This document shows, in pieces, positions 25,897-36,200 of a DNA stretch of 64,000 nucleotides (positions within the stretch are counted from its first letter, which is position 1; the number at the start of each line of letters is the position of its first letter). Position numbers and translations under genes: made by a program. The notes under the pieces were generated by a model, which was given only the letters and a program-made list of their open reading frames with translations, was not told where the DNA came from and searched no databases. Source of the stretch: Cyanobacteria bacterium SZAS LIN-3 (GTDB taxonomy: Bacteria; Cyanobacteriota; Vampirovibrionia; Obscuribacterales; Obscuribacteraceae); assembly GCA_018266215.1 (NCBI GenBank), contig JAFEAV010000018.1:30518-94517 (forward strand), given 5' to 3'.

Positions 25897-25916
25897 TATC
25901 GAACTCAGGGCCTAAT

Positions 25917-26174
25917 TTAAGCGATTTTGGAAGCTTTCTTTTTCAGCTCGGAGACAAGGTCTTCCTGACCGAGAATATATCCGCGACGAGCCTGATCATC
26001 GGCATAGTTGATAATCAGCTCAGTAAGATTGTTGAGCATGGACATGGGCACAAACTCGCTGACTTGATTGAGCATGCGTTCGACCGATACCCATTCTTCG
26101 GTATTGAGCGGAATAGCATCGTCGAGACGAGCGATTACAGTGTAGTTTTGCAGTTTGTCAGCTTTTACGTTCAT
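25917..26174 (-). CDS. Small hypothetical soluble protein
   Basis: An 85-residue protein. AGGTG lies 6 bases before the ATG at 26174, which I prefer to a GTG 9 bases upstream that overlaps the ribosome site. It is helical and moderately acidic, with no membrane segment or cysteine. Motifs such as LNNLTELIINYADDQARRGYI do not match a family I know. It stands alone with its own hairpin and terminator downstream, so it is probably monocistronic. Confidence 0.7.
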   Translation of the reverse strand: MNVKADKLQNYTVIARLDDAIPLNTEEWVSVERMLNQVSEFVPMSMLNNLTELIINYADDQARRGYILGQEDLVSELKKKASKIA

Positions 26175-26368
26175 TCTGTTCACCTATTTATGACAGCCCA
26201 AAGTTATTCACACCAAAGTTTGCCTGGCCAGGGTTCAAGCCTCTCAATGAGAGGTCTTGCCTTGTCTAGACTCTTGAAATCTTCCCCAGTCCTGGGTTAG
26301 TTTCTCTGCATTTCTTATGCCCGCTAAACAGGTCATTAACCTGCAAATTTAGCTGTCAAGCGGACATT

Positions 26369-27826
26369 TTATATTTGCACTTGATTAGCTGCATAATACG
26401 ATCGAGCAAAAGCCTCAGCCTGGCTGCGATCCCGCACTTCTTTCAGTTCCTGCGCTTCGGCCAGAGCGTTGAGAATTTCTCCAACAAGCGGACCTGGAGC
26501 GATGCCAAGCAGTTTCATCAGTTCGGAACCGGTTAGAAGTTTGGGCAACTTTTTGCATTCTTCCTTATAGACCGCGTATCCATTTAGAAGATCAATCAGG
26601 CGTTTTTCCAGGCGCTCACGATCCGGCCCGGTCAGTCCCGGGCCGCGGGTGGCGCCGAGGTCGCCGAAGGAGAGCAGCATCAGTTCGGGCACGTCGTCAC
26701 CGACCGTGCGATAGAAACGATTGAGCGCTTTCTGGGTTGGTTCACCGGTGTGGAAAAGCTGACCCGGTCGCAGATGCCAGAGCACCAGTCGCTCCACCAT
26801 GCGCCCGAGGGCGCGCGGCCACTTCTGGGTTTCAGCCGTCTCGCGGATCATCGTCGCCCCCAGCTTGTCGTGGCCGATGAAGGTATGACGACCTTCCTCG
26901 GTAATCTGCCAGGTGTCGGGCTTACCGATATCGTGCAAAATGGCCGCCACTTTGGTCGCCGCCAGACGACTGACCGCGGGCGTCAGCTCCTGGCTCAGGG
27001 ACTCGCGGGCAAAATCGGGCAGGCTGGGCAGACGCGCCTCCAGCTGGGGGATGGTTTCCAGACTGTGCACAAAAAGCGGCAGGTGATGGAAAGAGTTGGC
27101 GGTCACCTTGCGCGTGGCGACAAGCTCGGCAAAAATCGCCTCAAAGAGGCCGATCTCACCCATTTCGTGCACCAGGCGACCGACGTCGGGGCAATCGAGC
27201 AGGGTGAAAAGCTCATAATTGATGCGCTCCCGGGCCACAGTCGGCAAAAGCTGGATATTGGCCCGGATGTGCTCAAGGGTGGCCGGCTCGATCACAAAAC
27301 CTAGCAGGCAGGCAAAGCGATAAGCGCGCAGGAGTCGCAGCGGGTCCTCGGTAAGCACCTGGGGACTGACGGCGCGAATGATACCGGCCCGCAAATCAGC
27401 CAGCCCGCCGGTGGGATCGATAAGCTCATCGGGCCTGTCGGGATCGAGGGCCATGGCATTGACCGTAAAGTCGCGGCGCTGAATATCGGCGGCCAGCGAG
27501 CCGCCCTGACAGCCGGCAAAATCCAGAGTCGGGCCATTATCTATCACCACCCGGCTGACATCGTTTATTTCGTCCAGCGGCACATAGTGGCCTTTGAACT
27601 GCTCGGCCACAAGCTGGCCAAATTGCATGGCCGGCATACCCAGGACGGCAAAATCGAGGTCGCGCACGGTTTCCACCGGCGAAGGGCCATCGCCCTGGCG
27701 CAGACAGTCACGCACGAAGCCGCCTACAAGATAGAGCTGGACCTGCTGCCGCCGCCCGAAGTCGAATACATCGCGTGCCAGCACGCAATCGAGGGGGTGG
27801 TGCCCCGGTCTAAATGTACCGCTCAT
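26369..27826 (-). CDS. cca: CCA tRNA nucleotidyltransferase / poly(A) polymerase family with HD domain
   Basis: A 485-residue class II nucleotidyltransferase. The N-terminal catalytic part has YLVGGFVRDCL, the metal-binding DLDFAV and the RRDFTVNAMALDP motif; DPLRLLRAYRFACLLGF is the neck signature of the family. An HD phosphohydrolase domain follows (ILHDIGKPDT, about residue 300). It adds or repairs the 3' CCA of tRNAs. No tRNA gene is nearby. Some lineages split A-adding and CC-adding functions between two such proteins; sequence alone does not tell which this is. Confidence 0.88.
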   Translation of the reverse strand: MSGTFRPGHHPLDCVLARDVFDFGRRQQVQLYLVGGFVRDCLRQGDGPSPVETVRDLDFAVLGMPAMQFGQLVAEQFKGHYVPLDEINDVSRVVIDNGPTLDFAGCQGGSLAADIQRRDFTVNAMALDPDRPDELIDPTGGLADLRAGIIRAVSPQVLTEDPLRLLRAYRFACLLGFVIEPATLEHIRANIQLLPTVARERINYELFTLLDCPDVGRLVHEMGEIGLFEAIFAELVATRKVTANSFHHLPLFVHSLETIPQLEARLPSLPDFARESLSQELTPAVSRLAATKVAAILHDIGKPDTWQITEEGRHTFIGHDKLGATMIRETAETQKWPRALGRMVERLVLWHLRPGQLFHTGEPTQKALNRFYRTVGDDVPELMLLSFGDLGATRGPGLTGPDRERLEKRLIDLLNGYAVYKEECKKLPKLLTGSELMKLLGIAPGPLVGEILNALAEAQELKEVRDRSQAEAFARSYYAANQVQI

Positions 27827-27844
27827 AGGTTCTTTCGCTTGTTC

Positions 27845-28969
27845 TTACGAGACTTGCAAGTCCGAGCCTTCAGTATTTTCGGGCTCAAACATGTGGTCCT
27901 GCTCTTCCTTGGATATCTGGAAATGCCCCAGGATATATACAAGACCGCCAACCAGGCTGGCCACGGTGGTCAGACCTAACCACATAATCGCATATGTAAG
28001 GGCATGGGCGCGATCGACACCGGCCATGGTGAGGAAGTAGGTGTAGGCCCATTCACGGATGCCTATGCCGTTGAAGCTGGGGGTGACAAAGCCCAGGACG
28101 GCTACCGAAGGATAAAAGACAAAGTAATACCAGAGCGGTATGTCGTGCAGACCCAGGGCCATGCCGATGGCCACATGCACGGCCACGATGACAATCTGCA
28201 TCACAACCGAAAGACCGATGGCGGTGGCCATGAGCCCCTTATTGGACCAGTAGACCCGGGCCGGAGACTTGTTGATCTGGCGAGTAATGATGTTGTTTTC
28301 GCCCAGGAATTTGACGCTCAACTGCGGCGCGAAGGGCACCAGGCCGAAGACAAACAGGGTGCCGGCGATGATGGGCAGCTTCAGCTCCAGGGGCAGACCG
28401 CCGCCGCCGGGCCCGAGCAGGATGCCGGTGGTGGCGAAGAGGAAGAGCACGGCTATACCGACGGTACGGTCGGCGAGGACCGAGTAGAAGGCTTCTTTGT
28501 ATTTGCCGGTGCCTTTAGAAAGGTAATAGCAGCGACTGACGTCTCCGCCTACGGTGCTGGGCAGGAAAAGATTGAAAAACAGACCGACAAAGCACAGCTG
28601 GGTCAGCTTGAGCAGTGATTTTTCCAGGCCCACAGCCTGGGCCAGGAGCTGCCAGCGGTGAGCATTTAAGAAGGTGCTGGAGAGAAATACGACCAGGGCC
28701 AGGCTGAGAAACCAGCGGTTGGCGCCCAGGGCGACTTGAATACATTTAGAGAGATCGACTTTGCCAAAGAGAAATAGGCTGCAGAACATCACCAGCGAAA
28801 CGCCGATTTTCAGGCGCAGCTTGGTCTGTTTGGAAATCTTGATCTGGCGGACCTTATCCAGCAGGGGATGGCGGCCATGGACTAGACTTTCAATTCCGGC
28901 AGCGTTGTCGGGCACTGATACCTGTTCTTCCTTGAGCAGGGTCGTGCCACCTGAGCCTTTCGACAACAT
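27845..28969 (-). CDS. LPG-synthase-like/flippase-like integral membrane protein
   Basis: A 374-residue protein with about eight membrane helices of the UPF0104/lysylphosphatidylglycerol synthase transmembrane family. Family signatures are the NAHRWQLLAQ region, GLFFNLFLPSTVGGDVSRCYY and LADRTVGIAVLF, plus GIGIREWAY in the last third. It lacks the C-terminal aminoacyl-transfer domain of MprF. Related proteins are thought to move lipids or lipid-linked sugars. It is 18 bases upstream of cca on the same strand. Confidence 0.82.
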   Translation of the reverse strand: MLSKGSGGTTLLKEEQVSVPDNAAGIESLVHGRHPLLDKVRQIKISKQTKLRLKIGVSLVMFCSLFLFGKVDLSKCIQVALGANRWFLSLALVVFLSSTFLNAHRWQLLAQAVGLEKSLLKLTQLCFVGLFFNLFLPSTVGGDVSRCYYLSKGTGKYKEAFYSVLADRTVGIAVLFLFATTGILLGPGGGGLPLELKLPIIAGTLFVFGLVPFAPQLSVKFLGENNIITRQINKSPARVYWSNKGLMATAIGLSVVMQIVIVAVHVAIGMALGLHDIPLWYYFVFYPSVAVLGFVTPSFNGIGIREWAYTYFLTMAGVDRAHALTYAIMWLGLTTVASLVGGLVYILGHFQISKEEQDHMFEPENTEGSDLQVS

Positions 28970-29366
28970 CTAAATTGGCCTCCGCTATGCTTCCGTACCG
29001 GTTTCGGATATGCGATCTAAATACCCGCGTCGCCTAAACCTTGTTGTGCCAACGACCTTAGGACTTTGGTCCTTTATTGTAGGGCTCAATGTTAGGGTAA
29101 TGCCAAGATACTTGAAACCCGAAATAATTAACTTGGGGCACAGATCTGACTAAAAGCCGCTCAATTGCGCCATGAGTATCGACTTATGCCGCCTTCAGAA
29201 GCTACAATTAAAAATTCTCAAGGCTTTTAATGAAGTTAGGGTTAAGTACCAGAACCCTCTAATACGAAAGTTAATTACTTTGGGCGAGGCGTGGCACGGT
29301 GTGGTCACTGTGATCTAATATTTGGAATAGATATAACAATCGACAGGGCATTCTGAGGTAGTTAAG
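28970..29366. other. Intergenic region between flippase-like gene and ctpA
   Basis: About 400 bases, relatively A+T-rich, between divergent genes. It contains a small hairpin (AGGAC-TTT-GGTCCT near 29069) and a TAATAT at about 29320 that could be a -10 box for the protease gene. I see no coding sequence or known RNA. Confidence 0.4.
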
Positions 29367-30776
29367 TTGTTGGACAGAAAACTCGTTTTTCGGATAGGCG
29401 TTCCTTTAGCCTTATGTGTCTTCTCATTCGGAGTGCAAAACTGGCTGATTGCCAAGGACAAAAGTCCGGATAGCGGTACGCGCGTGATAATCGCCGATGG
29501 TGGCGACAGAGCACCTCATCCGTTGATTTCACAGGCGATCAAATCCAACACCTCGCCGCAAAAGATCTATTACGTAGCCTGGAAGCTGATTAAAGACCAG
29601 TATTATCAGCAGACCTACAACGACCAGAACTGGAGCCGTTGGGAACACATGTTCGACGGCAAGCTCAAGACATCGGAAGATTCGCATAAGGCAATCGAGA
29701 CGATGCTGGCCAGTCTGGGCGACCCCTACACCAGATTTCTCGATAAAGACGCCTTCGCCGAAGAAAAGGACTCGATCGACGCCCACCTTTACGGTGTCGG
29801 TATGCAGCTCGGCTGGCGCCAGGAAGACAAAAAGATCGTCGTCATCGCGCCCATCGAAGGCACACCGGCGGCCAACGCTGGTATGACCGGCGGTGACGAA
29901 ATTATCGAAGTGGACAACAAATCTGTAAGCGGCCAGTCCCTCGACCAGGTGGTTAAGCAGATTCGCGGACCGATTGACACCAAAGTGTCGATTACATTCC
30001 TGCGCAAAAACGAAAAGAAAAAAGTCACCCTGCAGCGCGCCGAGATCCCGGTTAAGGCAATTGGAACAAGCGAAACCCTGCCCGGTAATATCGGCTATAT
30101 AAGATTGGAAAGCTTCATTTCCAAAAACGGCTACGACGAAATGAAAAGGGCCCTGGAGAGCAAGAGAGATTGCGACGGCATCGTCCTCGACCTGCGCTAC
30201 AATCCCGGCGGCCTCCTGACCAACGCTGTAGACATCGCTCAGCTCTTTATCGATAAGGGCATCATCGTCAGTACGGTGGACGCTGAAGGCTACAAGCAAT
30301 CACAGGTTGCCCACGGCAAACCAATCTGCACCCAACCGCTGGTGGTGCTGATCAACGGTTACTCAGCTTCCGCCAGTGAGATCCTCAGCGGCGCCCTGCG
30401 CGATAACGGCAGAGCCAAGCTTGTCGGTCAGAAATCCTTCGGTAAGGGCCTCGTGCAGGCCATCAACCGCCTGGAAGACGGCTCGGGCATCAACATCACC
30501 ATTGCCAAATATCTCACCCCCAACGATACCGACATCAACAAGACGGGCATCATCCCCGACTTCAAAGTCGATCTAAAGGAAGAAGACATCAAAAACGGCA
30601 AAGGCCCCTGGTGGTTCGACGCCAAAATGAAGAACTTCAAGAAAGGCCCAACCGACGGCAATGACATCCAGTTGAACAAAGCTATCGAAGTGATCAAGGA
30701 CGAAATCGCCCGCGACAAAATGCACCAGACAGCTTCGCAGCCGGCAGTCACACAGCCCGTAACAAACAAAGACTAG
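29367..30776 (+). CDS. ctpA: Carboxy-terminal processing protease (S41 family)
   Basis: A 469-residue exported serine protease. After an N-terminal signal/anchor (RIGVPLALCVFSFGVQNWLIA) come the N-terminal domain, a PDZ domain (about residues 125-210, YGVGMQLGW to KKVTLQRAE) and the S41 catalytic domain. The catalytic serine is Ser335 in SASASE and the general-base lysine is Lys360 in SFGKGLVQ, spaced as in E. coli Tsp. Substrates would be C-terminal tails of envelope proteins. It starts at TTG with GAGGT 7 bases upstream. A short hairpin (AGCCTG-AAG-CAGGCT) follows the stop. Confidence 0.9.
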   Translation: MLDRKLVFRIGVPLALCVFSFGVQNWLIAKDKSPDSGTRVIIADGGDRAPHPLISQAIKSNTSPQKIYYVAWKLIKDQYYQQTYNDQNWSRWEHMFDGKLKTSEDSHKAIETMLASLGDPYTRFLDKDAFAEEKDSIDAHLYGVGMQLGWRQEDKKIVVIAPIEGTPAANAGMTGGDEIIEVDNKSVSGQSLDQVVKQIRGPIDTKVSITFLRKNEKKKVTLQRAEIPVKAIGTSETLPGNIGYIRLESFISKNGYDEMKRALESKRDCDGIVLDLRYNPGGLLTNAVDIAQLFIDKGIIVSTVDAEGYKQSQVAHGKPICTQPLVVLINGYSASASEILSGALRDNGRAKLVGQKSFGKGLVQAINRLEDGSGINITIAKYLTPNDTDINKTGIIPDFKVDLKEEDIKNGKGPWWFDAKMKNFKKGPTDGNDIQLNKAIEVIKDEIARDKMHQTASQPAVTQPVTNKD

Positions 30777-30789
30777 CCTGAAGCAGGCT
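30775..30789 (+). terminator. Short hairpin at the end of ctpA
   Basis: AGCCTG and CAGGCT form a perfect 6-base stem around AAG, overlapping the ctpA stop. No T-run follows, so termination would be weak. The position between convergent genes fits a bidirectional terminator. Confidence 0.35.
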
Positions 30790-30791
30790 GG

Positions 30792-31385
30792 TTAACAGTC
30801 GATGCCTTCTATCGCTCTGCCGTGATGGCGCAACTGAGTGGTGGTGGATATGGTGCTGGCACTTTCCATCAACCAGTCGGGAGCGCGCCTGCCGGTAAAG
30901 ACAAGGACGGTCGGATCCTGGCGCAGGGGCAGCATTTCCTTCACTTCTTCAAAATCAATCAGACCGACCCGGCCGACGTCTAAAAGCTCGTCGCCTATGA
31001 CCAGATCATCTTTGCGCTCCAGGCCGGCTTTGAGATAAGCCAGGCCCTCGCGGGCGGCGTCCTTGTCCTCGGGCAAAATGCCGTTGGGTGAGCTGTAGAG
31101 ACGGAAGCTGCCCTTGGGACCGGTACCGATTCTATTGACACCTGTGTAGTGCATGGTCAGACGACCAAATGTGGTGCCGGCCGCCTGGGCCAGAATACGC
31201 AAGCCCTTACCCTCGGAGGAATTTTCCTCCAGCTTGTCGAAGAAAACCAGGGTGACATTCATGCCCTTGCTCAGCGCCCGCAGGGCCAGGCCAAAAGTGG
31301 CCGTGGTCTTACCGCAACCGGTACCGAGATAAAGGCGTATCTTCTCTACACTTGGCTTCTCAAAAACGGGATCCAGCGTTGTCAT
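30792..31385 (-). CDS. cobO: Cob(I)yrinic acid a,c-diamide adenosyltransferase
   Basis: A 197-residue P-loop enzyme that transfers the adenosyl group of ATP to corrinoid cobalt in cobalamin synthesis or salvage. GTGCGKTTATFGLALRA is the family P-loop; the middle region DDLVIGDELLDVGRVGLIDF and the late VFTGRRAPDWLMESAS match the CobO/CobA type. No other cobalamin gene is in the window, so it may serve salvage. It begins 12 bases downstream of the thioesterase stop and is probably co-transcribed with it. Confidence 0.88.
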   Translation of the reverse strand: MTTLDPVFEKPSVEKIRLYLGTGCGKTTATFGLALRALSKGMNVTLVFFDKLEENSSEGKGLRILAQAAGTTFGRLTMHYTGVNRIGTGPKGSFRLYSSPNGILPEDKDAAREGLAYLKAGLERKDDLVIGDELLDVGRVGLIDFEEVKEMLPLRQDPTVLVFTGRRAPDWLMESASTISTTTQLRHHGRAIEGIDC

Positions 31386-31397
31386 GGAAGGGCTCCT

Positions 31398-31802
31398 TTA
31401 GCTTTGCACCACCGGTGTGGGTTTACCATTTTCATCCAGACAGACAAAAGTCAGCTCAGCGGAGGTGACATGCACCACCTCATGTCCTCTTGTCGACTCG
31501 ACATCTACTCGCACCGTAATTGAGGTGCGTCCAAGGCGTGTTGTTTTTGTGTAAAAACTGACGACCTCACCGACCAGAACCGGAGCCTTGAAGTCGACTT
31601 CTTTAATGCCGGCGGTCACTATTCTCTGGGCCGTGGTCTTGCTCGCTTCCACCGCCCCGGCAAGGTCGATATAGCTGAGTATGACTCCACCAAATATAGT
31701 CCCTTGCTTGTTCGTATCCTTGGGTTGCAGAACAACGCGTATAGCGGGATCCCGTTTCTCTTGAAAATTATCACTCGCGCCCGCGCCTGTATTGATGGAC
31801 AC
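31398..31802 (-). CDS. Hotdog-fold acyl-CoA thioesterase (YciA-like)
   Basis: A 134-residue single hotdog domain. DTNKQGTIFGGVILSYIDLAG contains the 'N..G.iFGG..l...D.a' signature of the YciA/ACOT group, with the catalytic Asp in YIDLAG. VDFKAPVLVGEVVSFYTK is the second typical stretch. It hydrolyses acyl-CoA to free acid and CoA. It starts at GTG with AAGGAGG upstream. Confidence 0.88.
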   Translation of the reverse strand: MSINTGAGASDNFQEKRDPAIRVVLQPKDTNKQGTIFGGVILSYIDLAGAVEASKTTAQRIVTAGIKEVDFKAPVLVGEVVSFYTKTTRLGRTSITVRVDVESTRGHEVVHVTSAELTFVCLDENGKPTPVVQS

Positions 31803-31925
31803 GTGCCCTCCTTTGATTCCGTGGCTCCCTATCGTAAAGGATAGAGAGAAAGCTATTCAATAGAACGATCGACATAGCATTCTGGAGAGCATTTAATCTG
31901 GCTATTCAAGAGTTGAAAGCTAGGC

Positions 31926-31931
31926 TATAAT
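31926..31931 (+). promoter_or_regulatory. Candidate -10 box for the gene at 32013
   Basis: TATAAT within AGGCTATAAT, 82 bases before the ATG. No good -35 is visible. It shares the GGCTATAAT core with the boxes at 668 and 50993. Confidence 0.35.
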
Positions 31932-32012
31932 CGGGGCTCGCCAGGCGTTGCCCGGGCGTCCTCCTGGAAACCCTTACTACTGTCTTCTCACTTTTGACTG
32001 GACCTGGAGTTT

Positions 32013-33287
32013 ATGGCCCGATTTACTAATTTTGTCGTGGGACTTGTTGGTGCCTCATGCTTGCAAATGACCCTTGCTGAGCGTGCTATGGCGCAATTTG
32101 CCACGCAACTCGATCTGGACCGCGCCACTGTCAATAGTGTCGTAAACATCAAAAGATTTGTTCCCCTGGCCTCGGACTTGACCGAAGATCAAGATCCCGG
32201 TGTAGTCAAAGCCAGCCCCACATATGATGCCGCCACCGCCGCCAGTGCCCTGGCCGGTCCCGCCATCGCCTCCGCCACAGCGCTGAAACCGGCCATCAGC
32301 CTGCCTGTAAATCCCAATGCTCCGGTTTCCACGCCCACCGGCAACTTCACCGTACCGGCCGAGGCCCCTTCCACAATCGATGGTCAACTCCTGGCCCAGG
32401 CCAACGCCGCCTCCAACGCCAGCAGAGACATCGTTCCGATTGACTTGACGCCCGTGCGTTTGCCCGACCGCAATACCAGCTTCAATGGTTTTGACGCTTT
32501 CAGGACCCGCACACTGACCAGACTACCGGGACGAGTGTTCTTCAACTTCTCACTGGAAAACAGTCTGCGTTTTGAAGTCAACACCTTCCAGACAAATCGC
32601 CACTATCTCTCCGACATGGTTTACCGTGTCCTGCCCAACATCACAGTGGGCTACGCACTTACGCCCAAGACACGCATCGAAGCAAACTATTTCTTCCTGC
32701 GAGATCAGTACGACAAGCGCAACAAACAGTTGAGCAGAAATTTCCAGTCAGTCGGCGGCGCCATCAACCACGACTTTCATCTGACCGACAAAACAACGCT
32801 CACTACCGGATTCATGTCCCGCGTATTGTTCATCAATACAAGCCATCAACCCGGTATTGTCTTCAACGATCTTCTGCCCTCTTTCCTGCTCACCAGACGA
32901 GTCAACAACGGCGTCATTTACGCCAACGTCACAGGTCAGATCCGCTTCCGCGACATCTGCGCCAAATTCCAGGAAGGCGACCAGTTCTACACGCTGGGCG
33001 GCGCCTGGCGCAAGAACAAATGGCTCTATTCGGCTGACTCCACCCTTGTCACCAACTTTGGTAACAGCAATCTGCGTCAGGGTCCGAACAATCAAAACAT
33101 CATCATGACCTTTGAAGCCGGCCGTCAAATCCTGCCCTGGATGACAGCCTTTGCTCGCGCTCAGCCAATCTTCAACATCGGCGCCAATCACAGCCCCGGT
33201 TATGCCGGATTCAACTTCCGTATTTTCGGCGGGCTGAGAGCTGATGTCGGCAAGCCGCCAATCTTCCCGATCAAACTGAAGAGCTAA
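32013..33287 (+). CDS. Exported beta-rich protein, possible outer-membrane protein
   Basis: A 424-residue protein with a signal-like N-terminus (FVVGLVGASCLQMTLAERAMAQ), an Ala/Pro-rich linker to about residue 130, and a C-terminal 280 residues of alternating strands with many aromatic and Asn/Thr residues (for example NITVGYALTPKTRIEANYFF). This is how outer-membrane beta-barrels or porin-like proteins look, but I cannot assign a family. GGAG precedes the ATG. It converges with the CHAT gene with only 10 bases between stops. Confidence 0.65.
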   Translation: MARFTNFVVGLVGASCLQMTLAERAMAQFATQLDLDRATVNSVVNIKRFVPLASDLTEDQDPGVVKASPTYDAATAASALAGPAIASATALKPAISLPVNPNAPVSTPTGNFTVPAEAPSTIDGQLLAQANAASNASRDIVPIDLTPVRLPDRNTSFNGFDAFRTRTLTRLPGRVFFNFSLENSLRFEVNTFQTNRHYLSDMVYRVLPNITVGYALTPKTRIEANYFFLRDQYDKRNKQLSRNFQSVGGAINHDFHLTDKTTLTTGFMSRVLFINTSHQPGIVFNDLLPSFLLTRRVNNGVIYANVTGQIRFRDICAKFQEGDQFYTLGGAWRKNKWLYSADSTLVTNFGNSNLRQGPNNQNIIMTFEAGRQILPWMTAFARAQPIFNIGANHSPGYAGFNFRIFGGLRADVGKPPIFPIKLKS

Positions 33288-33297
33288 TTCGCCAGCT

Positions 33298-36200
33298 CTA
33301 TTTAGCTTCGCCCACGAGCTGGAAAGCCGCCCAGTATCGGGGGTTGGCCCTTGAACCCGCCTGGGTAAGGCCCTTTTCCATAAAGGTGATGGTTTTGAGC
33401 TGGGCCTGGCGCAGGGCCGTGGCTTTGCTCGAGCTGGCCAGATAGTCTTTATAGAAGGACTCCATCTGATAGGCCGTCATGACGTCGTCAACGTTCCAGA
33501 GACTGACCATGACCGAGGGGGTGCCGGCGATGATAAACGAACGCGACAGACCGGCCACACCGTCGCCGCTGATCTTGCCGCGTCCGGTTTGACAGGCGGA
33601 GAGCGTGACCAGATGCGCCTTCAACGGCGGCAATTTGAGGATGTCCCGCACCGAAAGAATACCGTCGTCGGCGCCTTCGGTGGCGAGCAGGACGGCTGAG
33701 TCCATCGGATGTTCTTCGTCGATAAGACCGTGAGTGGCCAGGTGGATGACGTTGTATCCGGGAGCCAGAGCCGTCAGCGCGGATTTAGTGGCAGCGGTTC
33801 CGGTCTTGATCATAGTGCGATCGCTACCGCCGAAGAGTGAGGAAATTTTCTTCACTTCCTGCTCGGCATAGGGCAGTGCCCCCAGACCGGGGACAAATTT
33901 TATGGTCGGATTACCAAAGGCAAGAAGCTTATCCTGAGAGGCTCCAGCACTGGTAGCCTGCTCACCGGCCATTTTTTCGGTTGCCCGCAGTACACCAATT
34001 GCCGGCACCACGGATAGTGTATGGTTTTCGATCAGGAATTTTTTATTGCCGTCAATCAGTGCGGCAAAAGGCACCAGGAAAAGGCTGCGGTGGGGCACGA
34101 TCGTGACCAGGGCTTCAGGGTCTTTGGGCAACATGTCCTTGACCGGTGCCAGCAAAACGCTGTAGAGGTCGGCAAGATTTTTCTCGCGCCGATCATTGCT
34201 GCCTTTGAGATCGGTCAAATTAGCCGGGGGCGTGATCACCGATGTGTAGGTCTTATCCACCATGGCATAGAGATCTTTGCGTGAGATTGAATAAGAAGCG
34301 CCTTCGGTTTTACCGTCCGGATGGGCGACAAAAATATAGAGCTTATCCGGTCCGACAAAATACTCGACGGCGCAGGTATTGTGACTGGCCACCAGGGCCT
34401 TGATCTGCTCCAGGGTAGGAGCATCGGCGTTGATGGGAGAAAGGGCCGTCTCCAGATCGACTTCGCGGCGCGGCACAACCGATACACCACGAGTAGCCAT
34501 GCCGATGTCGGCCATTGCCACCAGAGCCACCTGGGTACTTGTGTCCCTGGGCTTCGGACCTTGCTTGGCGGGCGCGGGAGCGGCGGCTATATTGTCCGGA
34601 CGTGCCTGAGAGGTAGCCGGGGCAGGCTTGCTGCCGCCACCGATATTGGGACCGGCCGGCCCTCCGGTCAATACCGCCAGTTTGCCGTCGCCAAATACAT
34701 TGCGCTGACGACCTTCCAGCAGGTCGAGGAAGGCTCGGGCGCGACCGCGCTCGGCAACAGCCAGGGCATCGTCGTAGCGTTTCTCCTCAAAGAGCAGAGC
34801 GACCAGCTCATCAAAGGCGGACCGGCGAAAGTCCAGGGTGAAAGTTTTGGAATCGTCGCGGCTCAAGTGGCCTTTTTGTTTTTCAAATAATTGAATGGCC
34901 AGTCTGAGATTTTTCTCCGCCTCCGCCGCGTTCCCCAGAGTGCGGTAGCAAGAACCGGCACCAATAGCCGCGTCCCACTGACCTTCATCGGAACCCAACT
35001 GCTGGGCGATTTTGCGCGCCTGATCAAAATAGCCGACTGCTTCGGTCAGCAAAGCATTGTCCTTGCTGTCGCGCCCGGCGGAAAATCTGGTCAAACCCAT
35101 ACCGACAAGGGCGTTCATCTGACCTCGAATATCGCCGCATTCGTTGAAGGAAGCAAGCGCGGATTTATAACTCTCCAGGGCACCGTCATACCTGGCGGAA
35201 TTGACCTGGCTCTGAGCATAGTTAAAAGCCACATTGGCGCAGAGCAGCTTATAGTCACGGGTTTCCCTGTCCTTGGCCGGAATGGCGGCCAGCTCCTGCA
35301 TCATCTGGTCATAGCGGGCGCGGTATTCACCGGCACTGGAATCGAAGAGATAAATACAATCTATGCTGTTGCGGCAATTGGCGGCGGCGAGCTTATTGCC
35401 GGCCTGGTTGTACATTTCCATAGCCCGGGTGTAATAATCCCGCGCCACCACATTTTGTCCCATCGCCTTATAGCAGCGGCCCATGCCGTTGTAGACGTCC
35501 GGCAGAGCACCAGGATCGCTTACTGTCAGGCCGCTGCTCATGTTTTTGCGCAACTCCTCAAATTTTGCCAGGGAGCGCTCGGTGTTGCCTTCCAGATAAA
35601 AATCATTGGCCAGTTCATACTGACCGAGATAGAGGTCATCGCTGTCCTTGCTCTCCTTCGCCATCTGAACAACCTGGGCATGCAGCTTCTGGGCCTCGGC
35701 AAATTCACCGAGGTCGGCCTTGGCGCAACCCAGTCTGGTCAGAACAAGGGGCAATTGCTCTTTGATGTTTTCGGCTTTGTAGATAGCAAGGGCCTTGTTG
35801 AAATCAGCCTCCGCTTCCTTAGCCTTACCCCGACTCAGTTTGATATTGCCGAGGGAAACCCAGGCGCTGGCTTCAATTTGAAAGTCGGCGCCGGACTCGG
35901 CGGCCAGTTGATACTGCTTGATGGCGCCATCAAGGTCCCCGGCCCGGTCCTTAAGCTGGCCGAGATTGAGGGCAGTCTGGGCGGCTAGCAGGGAGTCTTT
36001 GCTGTCGCCGTCCAGCAATTTGCCGGCTTCTTCGGTTTCGGCGATGGCGTCCTTGAGCTTGCCCTCGTGCTGGGCAAGAATAGCTAGATTGAGTCTGGCA
36101 TTGGCTTCGCCCACAAAGTCATTGGCCAGTTTTGCGGCGGCTTTGGCCTGATCAAAATAAGTGCGCGCCACATCGTACTGACCGGCGTAAATGGCGTTGC

